Origin: Gigaspora margarita
Lineage: Eukaryota; Glomeromycota; Glomeromycetes; Diversisporales; Gigasporaceae
Assembly: GCA_009809945.1 (NCBI GenBank)
Contig: WTPW01000421.1
Coordinates: 27,356 to 91,355 of the forward strand
Reading direction: 5' to 3'
DNA length: 64,000 nt
Part shown: positions 24,241 to 35,100 of the stretch, one piece after another
How the letters are laid out: each line of letters starts with the position of its first letter
How positions within the stretch are numbered: the stretch's first letter is position 1
Notes under the pieces: model-generated
Database searches by the model: none
Seen by the model: only the letters and a program-made list of their open reading frames with translations
Told to the model about the DNA's origin: nothing
Translations under genes and position numbers: made by a program

Positions 24241-24576
24241 TTAATTTTCCATGTGGGTATCATATTGCTATAGGAGACCTATCGGGAACCCGATTGCTGT
24301 CTGATATGGTTTCATTCGACCTGTGCCTTGAAAAATACAAAAAATGGCAATCTAAACCTACCTTGATGTTTTAATTAAAAATGTCGGGAAGGCAATTTTG
24401 CTTATATATTATAACCTAAAACCTCTTTAACCTTAACTTAAGATAACCCTAACCCTAAAGTTAATTCGATAAAATATATTATAAGAATCTACTCCGTTCC
24501 CCTTAAAAATTTCCTTTGTGTGATAAATTTGTGTGTAATTTTATATCATATATATTTACAGTATTAATGACATAAT

Positions 24577-24749
24577 TAGTGATGGGCAATTTGCAGTTTT
24601 TCCAAAAATCCCGTGCTTGATCCGCACGTGATTCGAGGATTGTTTACTGGAATTATGTAAATTTTGGCTGGAATTATGGTATTGGCCCGAATTATCCTGC
24701 GCATCACGTGATTGAACACGCGTGGGATCCCGCGTGATGCCTATCACTA
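24577..24749. mobile_element. 173-bp hAT-type MITE with 8-bp TSD
   Basis: TAGTGATGGGC is mirrored by GCCTATCACTA (one change). GACATAAT (24569-24576) and GCCATAAT (24750-24757) differ at one base of eight. It shares the TIR and a CCCGCGTG/CGCACGTG subterminal theme with the element at 11963-12825. The short frame here is not a gene. Confidence 0.8.
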
Positions 24750-24757
24750 GCCATAAT

Positions 24758-27700
24758 CAGAGACACGGAAAAATTTCGATTATTTTTTAGCAATATTTCG
24801 ATAAAATTTTGAGTATTTTTGCCTAATTTTTGATAAATTTCGATTATTTTTGCCAATATTTCGATAAATTTCGATTATATTTTATGAAATTAGGTGTAAC
24901 GTGATATAACGTGATAATGGTTTGCAATCCGATTGGTCAATTTTATAGATCTGCAAAAAAATTCAAAAATCACTGAAAATTTTGAAACTTTTTCCTTGTC
25001 CCTGGCCATAATGCTTCTAAACCCAATTATCACAGCATGTGATATAATTAATTGGATTACATCATATCCTAACGCATAAGATCTTATTGACCAAAAATGA
25101 TGTTATTACTTATTGTCAGTTTTGATCCCTAAGTAGATCTTTGATTGGTCATACTGTAATATACATGTAGATCATTCCATATGAAATGTGGTCAAATGAT
25201 CTGCAAGTTTGACCAGAATTATGAACGATGGTTTTATTGCTCATGTGATGTAAATTGCCGTGCTTTGTTTCTCTTTCAGCAATCTGTGCAGTGTCCCATC
25301 CCGACTTGTCACTTATTTAGATATTTGATTAAATAATTGGGGAAATAATTTATCAGCTATAACCGGTTATTAATCGTATGACTGACCGCGTAACTGATAA
25401 TGATCGACCGATGACTGACCATGACCGACCGAACCCATCCCTAAATTTAATGAATTCATAGAATGTTAAACATGTTGGATAACACCTCATTGTGTTAGGT
25501 AGCACATCAAACGTGTAGTATATTAAATTTGAATTTATATAAGTGTAAATTTTCCAATGTAGAAAAAGAGGGAGTCCCCCTCGATTTTCACTAATAAAAA
25601 TTAATAAAGAAAGTTTCCTTTCATTTTTTCATTTTACCCTGAAATAATAAAGGAAGTAAGTTAGTGGTGCTGATAAGACCTTAATTGGAGTAAAGCAGAA
25701 ACTTATTTTCCAATAATTCTTAGAGTTAAATTGGTTAAACGTATACACTTTCCCTTCTTAATAGTTACATTAGTTCTGTAGTTTTGGTTTTTGATCGGGT
25801 GATTAACATATTTGCCAAATATATATGTAAATTTCATATTTTATTCTTTATTGATTTGCATTAAGTATTATCATATATACGAATGTGTTTCTTATTTTAA
25901 CTCCAATTTTTTTTTTTTTTTGCATGTAGTCATGTGCATGCTGTATTGTTATAATTCCCCCTATAGAAAGTCTACAGACGCTTACCAAATTCATATGATT
26001 TTGTACCTACCATATATAAATCAACTAACTAAACTAATCTAACCCTAACATTAGGTGCAGAGTAACGTAAACTAGAGGTGTCAGTAGACTTACTTTAAAC
26101 ACTAACTCTAATAACTCTAATATTAATTAAAAATTATCGGTGCAACAAATTTGGCACATTTCAGGCATGCTTTCAGATATGAATGTCATAAGCCAAACAA
26201 GCCGCTTAAAAACACCGGCTTTAACTTGTCTACTGCAAGCCACTGCTACTATAACTTGTTCACATAATTATTGGCTTTAGATGGTATCTGATTTAAGAAC
26301 TAATTGTGTTAAAATCAACCAAGGTTATTTTTCAATGGTGGATATTGAAAAAAAACAATATGCTATCATAAGAATTGATAAATTTTGTAACAATATTGTG
26401 CTATATGTATATTTTAATATGTACAAAAATTCACATGGCAATGCATACATCTAATTATGAAATTAAAAATTGTTAAGTTTAAAAAAATCTTATTATGAAT
26501 ACAATAACCTCCCGGATACGATAAAAAATTTTTTATGAAAATTATTGACACTTTTTTAAGATCAGCGTTTATGTCTATGGTGTCTATCGAATAAAACGGT
26601 TTAAATGATTGGAATTTTTTGCTAGAGGCTCTTTTTTGCTTTAGTCAAAAGAAAATGTGACAGATTACAAGAAACCAATAATCCAATGGCAAAAAAGCAC
26701 ATGATCAATTACATCCACAATTGGAAATGATTAGAGTAGTGATTGATACGAAACCCTATTTTTTAACAAGCTTCGATAGTAAATCAAATACGAAATATGC
26801 AGATATATATAATTATATTATTGATTATTACAATGGTTTTCAGAAATTAAAAAGATTGGAGAATAAAAAATCAGCAAATAAATACATTGAGTATAAGATC
26901 AATAAATCAATAATGTAATCGAAGTTCATTTAATAATGACATGATTGAAGCTTTCAAACTTTATCTTCGAAGAGATTAACTAGTGATGGTAACGATACTC
27001 ATTTATTATAATAAATCAAAATAACAATTGTAATTGATACTCGACGATTCTTATTCTTTGATTTTAAATGTTATCGTCAAAAATTAAAAAAAACACACAC
27101 ATATATATATAAAGAAAAAAAAGAAAGCCATTCACAAGAAATGGATAAGGAAAACCATCAATTCAGAATCCACTAGTTTTTATGAGTAAAAGCTAAAAGG
27201 ATGGTAAGTATCTGTAATTGTTCTTTGGATCCCTGATTTTATTTTTCATAAAAACTTTAGCATACATTGTAAGACGATAATGTATCGGTGTAAGTTACTT
27301 CTGAGACTCAATTAGCAGTAAATTTTGCAAAGTCAGATATAAAAAAGATTGTATGCAGCAAAAAGTATAATGGTAGTTTTTTTACTAATAATAATATATT
27401 GTTTATGTAATAAACTTTATTATATGACGATAAACATATTTACCTAGTTAAAATATTTTTGCCAAGTAAATTTTTTTCACTGACACTTTTTACCCAGGCG
27501 TTTGAGAATACATTAAATAAAAAAAGGCCCTTACCAGAAGGGACGCTAATTGATTTAATTTATTTAAATTAAAACTAGATTAGATTAAAGTAACGTAAAG
27601 TGTTATTGCATTGGACAATCAAAAAAATTTAAAATCTTTGACCCTTAAATTTCTAAATTTAAATATTTTCCTTTGTATTATACACCGATTATTTACCTCA

Positions 27701-27780
27701 TTATTCAATTTTAAAGTAATTAGTGAGATAGAAATAATATTTGAACAAATTGATAAAGAATAAAACCATTAATTTAATAA
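24758..27780. other. Intergenic DNA, no convincing gene
   Basis: At 24775-24895 TTTCGATAAATTTCGATTAT and close variants repeat in tandem. The stretch 25040-25235 carries the TGGTCAAATGATCTGCA repeat also seen, inverted, near 13405 and 13905. At 25370-25445 a GACCGACC-rich block ends in CCATCCCTA, perhaps a transposon end. CTAACCCTAACATTAG occurs near 26037. TAGTGATGG at 26983 could be a lone hAT end. A 65-codon frame at 26721-26918 has no recognisable features. The last 400 bp are AT-rich flank of the arrestin gene. Confidence 0.45.
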
Positions 27781-28773
27781 TCATTGATAAATTTCAGTAA
27801 TATTTGAAATATTCGCAATATTAACCTCTCTTTTTAAATTGATATTTTTTGGTCCAAAAAGTCCAAACTTAATCTTAATTTTAACTTGATGACGCACATT
27901 AATGTTATGTCTGTTAGTAGTCCACTTAACTTCATCAATAGGCACGTCAATTTTACAAGTGTGTGACCATACATTATTTAGCATTGTTCGTAATTGATCT
28001 CCAAATACACTTATCTGTTGAACATATCGTTTGGAACTTTTTTTACCACCTCCTGCTCTAAATACATGATATTCTTTCAATCCAATAAATATTTCTTTCA
28101 CATTTAAATCCATTTTTAACAATTTAACTACTAATTTAACAACAATAGGATTTCCAGGTCCAAATGTATCATAATCCATTGATATATCATAACTCAATCC
28201 ACGGTTCAAAGCGTTTGGATCATCCCATTCTATCCACTGAACTGGCGCTGGTCTTGGCAATGGGCTATATCGTGTAATCAAACATTTACATTTAATTTTT
28301 TTTTCAGAACCTTGTAATTTCATAAAATTAGACTTCCTATTAATTCTGGCTTTCACTTTATAATAGATGCGTCCGGTTCCTAACTTCATCGATTGTGGTA
28401 AATCATTAGGTAATAGAAATTGAAATGGATAATTCGCTTTTGTAATTTCTTCATACGAGTCTTCTTTCAAACTTTTGCTCTCCCATAACAATAATGTTTG
28501 GTTTAGAACTTGTTTTTTGTATGTATATGTAGTAGATGAATTGCCATGACGTGTGGTCCAATGGACATACTCGGTACCTTTAATAATTACTTCAATTTGT
28601 TTAGCTTTCAGAGGTTCCGATTCAGGAAATTGGAGACATAGATTACCAACAATATAAGAATCTGTTACACCCAAAAGTCCATGTTGGAATTCATTGCTAC
28701 TTGTTGAATAAGTAAACCACATCTTTTGACTAGCTTTAATATATGAGGATATTGGAGGTTGAAATAGCGCCAT
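27781..28773 (-). CDS. Arrestin-like protein (arrestin N and C domains), single exon
   Basis: A 330-residue intact frame. Residues about 25-160 form the arrestin N sandwich: GVTDSYIVGNLCLQFPESEP, LKAKQIEVIIKGTEYVHWTT, then the YPFQFLLPNDLPQSMKLGTG strand and YYKVKARI, the usual order in alpha-arrestins. Residues about 190-320 match the C sandwich (LSYDISMDYDTFGPGNPIVV, LNVKEIFIGLKEYHVFRAGG, HQVKIKIKFGLFGP). No PY motif and no membrane segment are visible, so ubiquitin-ligase recruitment by PPxY is not supported. Such proteins act as cytoplasmic adaptors in trafficking or signalling; the cargo is unknown. The start lies in a good context (AAAATGGCG) and about 90 bp downstream of TATAAATA. The family appears expanded in mycorrhizal fungi, from general knowledge. 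No neighbours share its direction. Confidence 0.85.
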   Translation of the reverse strand: MALFQPPISSYIKASQKMWFTYSTSSNEFQHGLLGVTDSYIVGNLCLQFPESEPLKAKQIEVIIKGTEYVHWTTRHGNSSTTYTYKKQVLNQTLLLWESKSLKEDSYEEITKANYPFQFLLPNDLPQSMKLGTGRIYYKVKARINRKSNFMKLQGSEKKIKCKCLITRYSPLPRPAPVQWIEWDDPNALNRGLSYDISMDYDTFGPGNPIVVKLVVKLLKMDLNVKEIFIGLKEYHVFRAGGGKKSSKRYVQQISVFGDQLRTMLNNVWSHTCKIDVPIDEVKWTTNRHNINVRHQVKIKIKFGLFGPKNINLKREVNIANISNITEIYQ

Positions 28774-28861
28774 TTTACAATATTTAAAAAATAGTAATTA
28801 TTCTATATTAAAGAATGGTTGGAAATTTTTGTGTGAAATATATTATAAACCTGAAACTATG

Positions 28862-28869
28862 TATTTATA
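28862..28869 (-). promoter_or_regulatory. TATA box of the arrestin-like gene
   Basis: TATAAATA on the minus strand, 88 bp before the start codon. It matches the octamer upstream of the glycosyltransferase gene. Confidence 0.55.
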
Positions 28870-29284
28870 CAATATTGCAACACTTAAATGTATGCATACG
28901 TACTACGTACGTAATTATAAGTTTATACGCTTGCATAATATGAGTGTCGCCAAATGAAATCCCGTAATTCCAAAAAAAAATTCATAACAGTATAAGCATA
29001 CAGTATGTAAATAAATTATCGTCATAATTATGCGCCTTAGATCACGCTTTGGTATAACCAATCAAAAATAGTAAAGTGGATTTTCATATCCTAAAGCAGA
29101 AAATGATAACAATAATACCTTTTAAAATAGGAAAAAAAATATAGTGTTACCAAATTTAAAGATACATGGTTTGTCTTTTAATTTATATTATGTATTCATT
29201 ACAGGTAAAAGCACATGTAACGATAGAGGCTTTATCCTAATTTAAATTGTGCATTAGTCACTAACCTTATAAAAACAAAAAAAT
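28870..29284. other. Upstream intergenic DNA of the arrestin gene
   Basis: AT-rich sequence with GTACGTAC-type alternation near 28905 and an ACCAATCAAAAATAGTAAAG block near 29058 that resembles the repeat units at 5.6-6.9 kb. No gene. Confidence 0.45.
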
Positions 29285-30770
29285 CGGAATCATATTCTGA
29301 AAAATTATCCAATTTTTTTCTCAGAAAATTGACACCTTCCCGCAGTTTTACAGGATGTTTTTGGATGTTATACGTTTTTTTATATGATAATAATTCAATC
29401 AAAAAACTCTATTTTTAAAACATCGTAATGAAAACAATATTAAAATAAACCATTGTTCGGAAAATTGACTCCATTCCAAACAATTTTAGAACATTTTCTA
29501 TAAGGTAAGGTAGGGTGTGTCTAGGATTATGATGAAACATAATATGCGCATGATTTGACCCGTGTCACATATGCATTATTACGACTGCATAAATCACACA
29601 ATTCACGTTTTATGTTCGTTTAAACGTCTACCGAAATTACCTAATATTACATCCTTTCTCTGACTTAATGCCAACCAAATTTACGATAATCAATATCAAT
29701 TTTTTTTGAATTAGATTTGTCAATATTATTAAATAAATGGTTATCTTGTGTTTAAATCAAATTGATATTCTAAAAAAAAATTAGGTTTTTGAAAATATTT
29801 GGGTTGGCTGATCATGCAAACCAAAAATTAACTTTGTGTGACCCAATAATACTCATCATGAGATTGTTTGCACTCCGGGTTTTGGCCCGTTTTCCGATTA
29901 AAATATCGCCTGTATTACCATGTGGCAATATTTATCTGTAACAATGACTTATGATTTTTATAATCAGATTTACAAATTCTTTGTTATTAAATTTATGGGA
30001 ATTTCTATTTGCATACTAGTGTATGAAATACGGGTATATTAATATCTCAAGACCCCGATTATAAATTAGCCTTTGAGGTTCTAAAAAAAAATGACCCTTG
30101 CAAATTTTAGTATAAACTATAACCCTTTCCATTCCAAAATTAACCCTAACCCTAACCTTAATTCGGGTTTAATTTTTGGTTAAAATTTTTATGTTACGGA
30201 TCTGCAAATTAATTAATTAATACCCGTGTTTCATACACTAGTGTACAATAAGAAATTTTCTAAATTATTTATGTAATCAGGAATACATTTGAGAATATTT
30301 TTTGGTATATAATAGTGTAGGTTTAATCTTCAGACTAGGGCTAGTGTGGATCCGCGATGAGTCCACATTATTTCACCGACAATCACTTCAAAGTCATCAC
30401 ATTCCGCCGACACTCATTTCCTTATTTTACAGACAATTAATTTACAAAAATTTACGGACAATTTTCATTTCAAAGATTTCACCGACAGCCCATTCACGCA
30501 CTAATTTATAAAAATGTTTATTCGAAAATTGTCAGGAATTGTTCAGAATGGAGTCGATTTTCCTAATAGGGGTTTATGTTTATACTGTTTCATTATGATG
30601 TTTGTACGGGATGTAAAAATATAAAATTTTGATTGAAAATTATCGTATAAGAAACGTATAAAAAATGTATAAAAACATACATCCAATAAACATCCTTCAA
30701 ATGGTCAGAACGGAGTCGATTTTCCGAATAACAAATCGGATAATTTCGGAATTTTCTGGACAATTTTAAT
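29285..30770. repeat. Inverted repeat with arms of about 215-250 bp
   Basis: The arm 29285-29500 (TTATCCAATTTTTTTCTCAG, GGATGTTTTTGGATGTTATA, CGGAAAATTGACTCCATTCC) is mirrored at about 30510-30765 (GGAGTCGATTTTCC occurs twice there). Identity is roughly 75%. The 1-kb spacer holds the MITE at 30016-30240 and unassigned DNA. The arms probably are the ends of an old element or two opposed copies. Confidence 0.65.
30016..30240. mobile_element. 225-bp MITE with internal telomere-like motif
   Basis: TAGTGTATGAAATACGGGTA is mirrored by TACCCGTGTTTCATACACTA. TTAACCCTAACCCTAACC lies near 30140. A clean TSD was not found. Non-coding. Confidence 0.7.
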
Positions 30771-31195
30771 AGATTTTTTTTTTTTGGGTAACCTTAACTC
30801 TAATTCTAACCCTAACCTTAACGACAATTAATAGAATTACAGTCTACTCCCACTATAGTCACACTGTCTGGCAGTAACTTGATGTGACTATAGCAAGAGA
30901 AACATAATAATAGTCACATCATGTGATTATAGCGAGAGTTAATTTTATATTACTGCAAATAATTGGTATATAGTATCAAGAAAATATGACTATTTCAGAT
31001 GTGATTATTGCGGGAGTAGACTGTACTTTGTCTGTGAAATGTGATGTCGGTGCATTATACTAATATTATGCTGTCTACGAAATGAACTTGTTTATAAATT
31101 AATCGTCTGTAAAATAAGCTTGTCTGTGTAACGAGTGTCAGTGAAATATGGTGTCTTTGAAGTTGAATTGTCGATGAGTTGTCGGAACCGATCTG
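30365..31195. repeat. Second inverted repeat overlapping the first
   Basis: The arm 30365-30500, with TTATTTTACAGACAATTAAT and repeated CCGACA blocks, is mirrored at about 31065-31195 (ATTAATCGTCTGTAAAATAA, GTGTCTTTGAAGTTGAATTG). The spacer contains the right arm of the 29.3-30.8 kb repeat and a mariner MITE, so the two palindromes interlock. Confidence 0.6.
30840..31023. mobile_element. 184-bp Tc1/mariner-type MITE
   Basis: TA-CAGTCTACTCCCACTATAG at the left is mirrored by GCGGGAGTAGACTG-TA at the right, with TA on both sides as the target. Internal blocks TAGTCACA and TGTGACTATAG repeat the TIR theme. Non-coding. Confidence 0.8.
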
Positions 31196-31199
31196 TCTG

Positions 31200-33924
31200 C
31201 GATAGCATAATCTGCGCATAAATCTAATTTTCTCGCAGAAGCACATAGTGTCGGAAGTAAGGAGTGATCTGTTGGTCAGCCATCCAGATGTCGGTTCAAA
31301 ATCAGGATTTTTGTATGATCCAGATATTTTTTTTGTGTAATCTTTTCAATTCAGGGACAGCGGTTTTCTGTGATGACAAAATTAAAATTATGTGGTAAAT
31401 AAAGTTCAATTTTTGTGATGTGAACCATTTTTATCAGATTTTGTAGTATAATAAGCCAATTATGTGCGATTCTGTGATATACTTGGACAATTCTGCAGTA
31501 CACATAGCAAAATTTCTCGGACTTTTCTGATTTTGTTTCGTAAAATTTTCAAGACATTGTTTCAGATCTTACCAGATAGATGAACTAATAATCAGTGATC
31601 GTCAAAAATAACCGAAAAGACGAGCGAAAAGATTGGGTGGTTCTAAATTCCAATTATATAACATTCACAAATAAATTATGATCAAAAACTGTTGAAATTT
31701 GATGCAGAAATGTGAATTAAACACTCATTAATGCTTATTTGTTAGAATATGTGCTGTTGAGAAACCCGCAGAAAAAAATATACACATCAGAGTAACTACG
31801 CACTTGATGACTATATATTTAATTATAACTTCTATACTGTCTTAACAAATTTATAATTAAATAACTTAATTCACATAAGATTGTACAGATATGGACTTTC
31901 ATAATAATACTAATGTTGTATGTCGGAATTGTATTTAGAAATAATTTAAGTTGAATCTAAATGGCTTAAGCTGAACCGAAATTTTAAATTCGTACAAATT
32001 GTTAACTGACTTAAAGTTAATTCAGAATCTATTACATCTCTATTTAATTTAACATTGAAAACGGTTGAATTCAATTGAAACTGTAATAAATCGCAAAGCT
32101 ATTTTATGCATACTGAAGAAAAAATTTTAGCTCTTATGACAGGTATAATTGAAGTACAATCCAGAAGCCAATTAAATCAACCTGAATTTGATTAAGAAAT
32201 TTAATAGTAATGATTGACATTGCTGAACTGGATTGAAAGGACTTCATTTGCACAAGTTTTCAATAACGAAAGATTATAAAACGTAACCGAGTTGCTCGAA
32301 AATACACCTACCAATAAATTAAAAATACATATGTTGCAAATGGGAACAGAATTTAAATGGATTCGGCCTTGACCTTAATTTAACAAAAAAACTTTTAATA
32401 TACTTAAATTCCGTTTCCATTTACAACTTATGTATTAAATTAATTATTTTTTAATTTAAAGACAGAACTAAGTACTTATTAGATACTACATCCCATAGTT
32501 TTGAAGAATCAAGATGTTAAATATTGTCGATGGGACATATAGCAAATTTAACAAAATTTATCAGTACAATAAAATTTGTCACTATTCGAAGTCAATATTC
32601 CGAGAATTTGTAATGTATTTTTATTGATTTAGAATGATTAAATTTAATTTTAAATCCACTTATTAATTGAAATTTGAATTGAATTCTGTTGCTACACGAA
32701 TTGATTCGAAATCCACGAAAATTTAATGTCGCGTACAACACTAATAATTTATAGTAACCAGCATAGTTACAGGAATAAATGCTGGCTGATGTTATTATTG
32801 TATATGTTATGCACAAATTTAAAAGCTTTAATCAATATCTAGAAAATCAGTGTATTTATATAAACTCAAGTGCATACATGAATTTTCAAATATAATCTTT
32901 TTTAAATAATGCTTTTAATTATACAATTAATTTCATACGCATTGTATTATTGACATTTTAAGAAAGAAGTTCTTTCATAATTGATTTTGATACATATTTT
33001 AATCCATATGTATTTTTACGCTTTTTTCTGACTCACGTCATGTAAAGATATATTTGTTTTAAAAAATCGATTAACGAATTGAAATTTTACTTGACCAATT
33101 TTTTTAATTATGTCAACATAAAACTAACAAATTATTTCAAAATATATAAAGATTGATGTAATATTATGTTTATTTACACGATATATCAATAATTTAAATT
33201 TATTAACATATAATACAAATATAATTTAATACAAGATAATACAAGACTATCTATAATTCCAAAAGATTAAATTTCTTCAGTTAACACGAACCAATCGATG
33301 AGCGATAACTAGTCTAACTTATAAAAGAACTAAAACAAAACCAAACTCTCAACAGAAATGAATTTTGACCTAATGAAAGTTTAGAATTTTTAAGTAATCG
33401 AAGAGACCCTTGAGTGCCTCACAAGACGCCTACTGTCAGCGCTTGGTAGTGAGAACTATGTCTTGAAAACTATCCCAACGGATTATCCCAACAATATATC
33501 TCAACGGCCTTCAAAAAGTCTCTCCCAGACGAATCACGTGTATCCACTGTGCTTACTACTGCATGGATCCAGGAACTCTTAGAGATGGTGTGTTAAATAT
33601 TAATGGGAGATCGTTACTCATCTTTTAATAACAGCACATCAGTGAGTATGAGAGATACGTAATAGAAACAAAAAAAGAGATGCTTTTAAATAAAAAGAAG
33701 TGTGTATAATTTAAAATAAATGTCATAAAAAATAGTATAAATAAAAGATGTGTAATCAAAAAAAATATATAAGCGAAAAATGAACAATGAGGGAAAAGTT
33801 TATAAGTGAAAATGTAAAAATGTGCGAGTAAAAAGTATAAAGGTTGAGCAAGGCAAAAGAGTTTCCAATATATATTTCTGGATTTTTTTGCCACATCTAT
33901 TGTTTCAATATAAACAATTTATTT
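31200..33924. other. Intergenic AT-rich DNA with one small foldback
   Basis: No gene is supported. A small inverted repeat of 109 bp lies at 32326-32434 (TACATATGTTGCAAATGGGA mirrored by TCCATTTACAACTTATGTA), probably a MITE with a TA target. The stretch 33400-33600 is less AT-rich and lacks the repeats seen around it, but gives no readable protein. Frames in the A/T-rich part near 33625-33894 are low complexity. Confidence 0.45.
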
Positions 33925-34308
33925 CAATAAATTAGAAAAAATTACATAATTGTGCATATTACTACAAAAAGGATTGTCCAATAGGATCATGAGAAATGCA
34001 CTAATTAGGTCTATACTAATCAAAAAAATACAGAAATAATTTAAAGTAATAAATCCTTATATTAGATTTAGGATTATTGCCTAATAGAGACTTGTATTGT
34101 CAAAATTTTGCAAGAATTGTCATTAATAAATGACATTAATACAATGTCTGAATTAAGTATAACTTGAATTTATAATACTGTTGTGTGCATATTGGTTGGT
34201 TTGATTAGTGTAGATCATCTAATTGGTGCATTTCTCATGGTCCTTCCTACTAAGTGCAACCCTTTTTGAAATGATATGCACAATTACATAATTGTTTCTA
34301 ATTTATTG
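33925..34308. mobile_element. About 384-bp TIR element with arms of about 85-100 bp
   Basis: CAATAAATTAGAAA, ATAATTGTGCATAT and ATGAGAAATGCAC on the left are mirrored in order on the right (GGTGCATTTCTCATGG, ATATGCACAATTACATAATT, TTTCTAATTTATTG). Non-coding; the superfamily is not determined. Confidence 0.7.
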
Positions 34309-34323
34309 TAATTATGTATTTAT

Positions 34324-34567
34324 ATGCCAGATCAATTTATTTCTTTGTTTAACATGATCCCTCCCCCTAATTTTTTAAAATTTATATGAATCAAATACAC
34401 ATTAATAGTAATTAATAGTATTTGCCCCAATTTTTTTAAATATTATATAACATATGTAAATCAACTAATAAAATTGCAGTATTAATATTTTTGTGTTTTT
34501 TTTCCAATACTCCGCCCCTTTTTATAGTTATTTTATATGTTAAACAAAGAATAAATTTGGTCTGGCC
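34324..34567. mobile_element. Harbinger-like MITE, relative of the 13.6-kb copy
   Basis: GCCAGATCAATTTATTTC followed by TTTGTTTAACAT and a C-rich tract is mirrored at the right, ending GGTCTGGCC. Size (about 244 bp), end sequence and C/G-rich subterminal tracts match the element at 13649-13895. The TSD is unclear. Confidence 0.65.
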
Positions 34568-34764
34568 TTAACAAATCAAAAATAATTATTTAAGCACCAA
34601 AAATTGGTATCTTTTAGTATAAATTGGATGTTTTTTACTATAAATACTGTACTAATCTATTTATTTTATTTGTTTTAATAGAATTATAGTAGTTGCAGTA
34701 ACTAAAATCTATAGAAGTAAGGCTATATAAAAACTATCAAGATTATATAAACAATATAAATTAT

Positions 34765-35100
34765 ATTTTACTGTATTTTTCTGAAATAAGCTAGATCCAA
34801 AAATAATCTACCAACTAATTTTTTTGAAAATTTTTAAAAAAACTGCCAGCATACTATATATAAAAGTCAAAATTCTACTAAGTAAACCTCAAAAGTATTA
34901 TTAAACAAAGTTGATCAGGATATCAAAATATATTTATAATAAAATTTGGTATCATTTGAACAACTTTTATTAGTATGTTTTTAGTTTTTCAAAAAATTTA
35001 AAAATTAAAAATAAGCTATTTTACAATTTTTTGTTTAACTTTTTTGGCCAAAAAAGGTAGCTTATTTTTAGAGATATATAGTAAAAACCTTTCTAAAGAT
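34765..35100. mobile_element. MITE of the CTGAAAATAAGCTAC family
   Basis: It starts TACTGTATTTTTCTGAAATA and ends AGGTAGCTTATTTTTAGAGA followed by TATAGTA. The interior has TACTAAGTAAACCTCAAAAG and CAACTTTTATTAGTA blocks shared with the copies near 36.2-36.85 kb and 47.92-48.38 kb. Confidence 0.65.

Larger units (their letters stand above)
15119..24325. mobile_element. 9.2-kb CACTA (EnSpm) DNA transposon, decayed
   Basis: The TIR CACAGGTCGAAT, then AA and CCATATC, is found at both ends in inverted orientation with two differences over 23 bp. CCT flanks both ends (15116-15118 and 24326-24328), fitting the 2-3 bp target of CACTA elements. It carries a minus-strand tnp2-type transposase and a divergent plus-strand accessory gene, with large arrays of subterminal repeats at both sides and between the genes. 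Both genes have stops. The length includes a 325-bp run of N. Confidence 0.85.
15016..24502. mobile_element. MITE with telomere-like motif, split by the CACTA element
   Basis: GGGGTCGTCTAAAGCGGAGT at 15016 is matched by the inverted ACTCCGTTCCCC ending at 24502. TTAAAAAT flanks both ends (15008-15015 and 24503-24510), a perfect 8-bp duplication. Only about 103 bp on the left and 174 bp on the right belong to it; the rest is the CACTA insertion. AACCCTAACCCTAA lies near the right TIR. The intact relative at 48199-48345 has the same TIR, the same TSD size and the telomere-like block in the same place. Confidence 0.78.

Noticed and set aside
26721..26918. 65-codon plus-strand frame
   Set aside because: It has low-complexity composition, no domain, no promoter and stops all around; it could be a relic but cannot be supported.
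26983..27178. Possible hAT element from TAGTGATGG to CCACTA
   Set aside because: The putative ends match only over about six bases and the flanking octamers do not agree.
33625..33894. Minus-strand frame rich in Phe, Leu and Ile
   Set aside because: It looks like a membrane protein only because the DNA is A/T-rich; flanks and codon pattern give no support.
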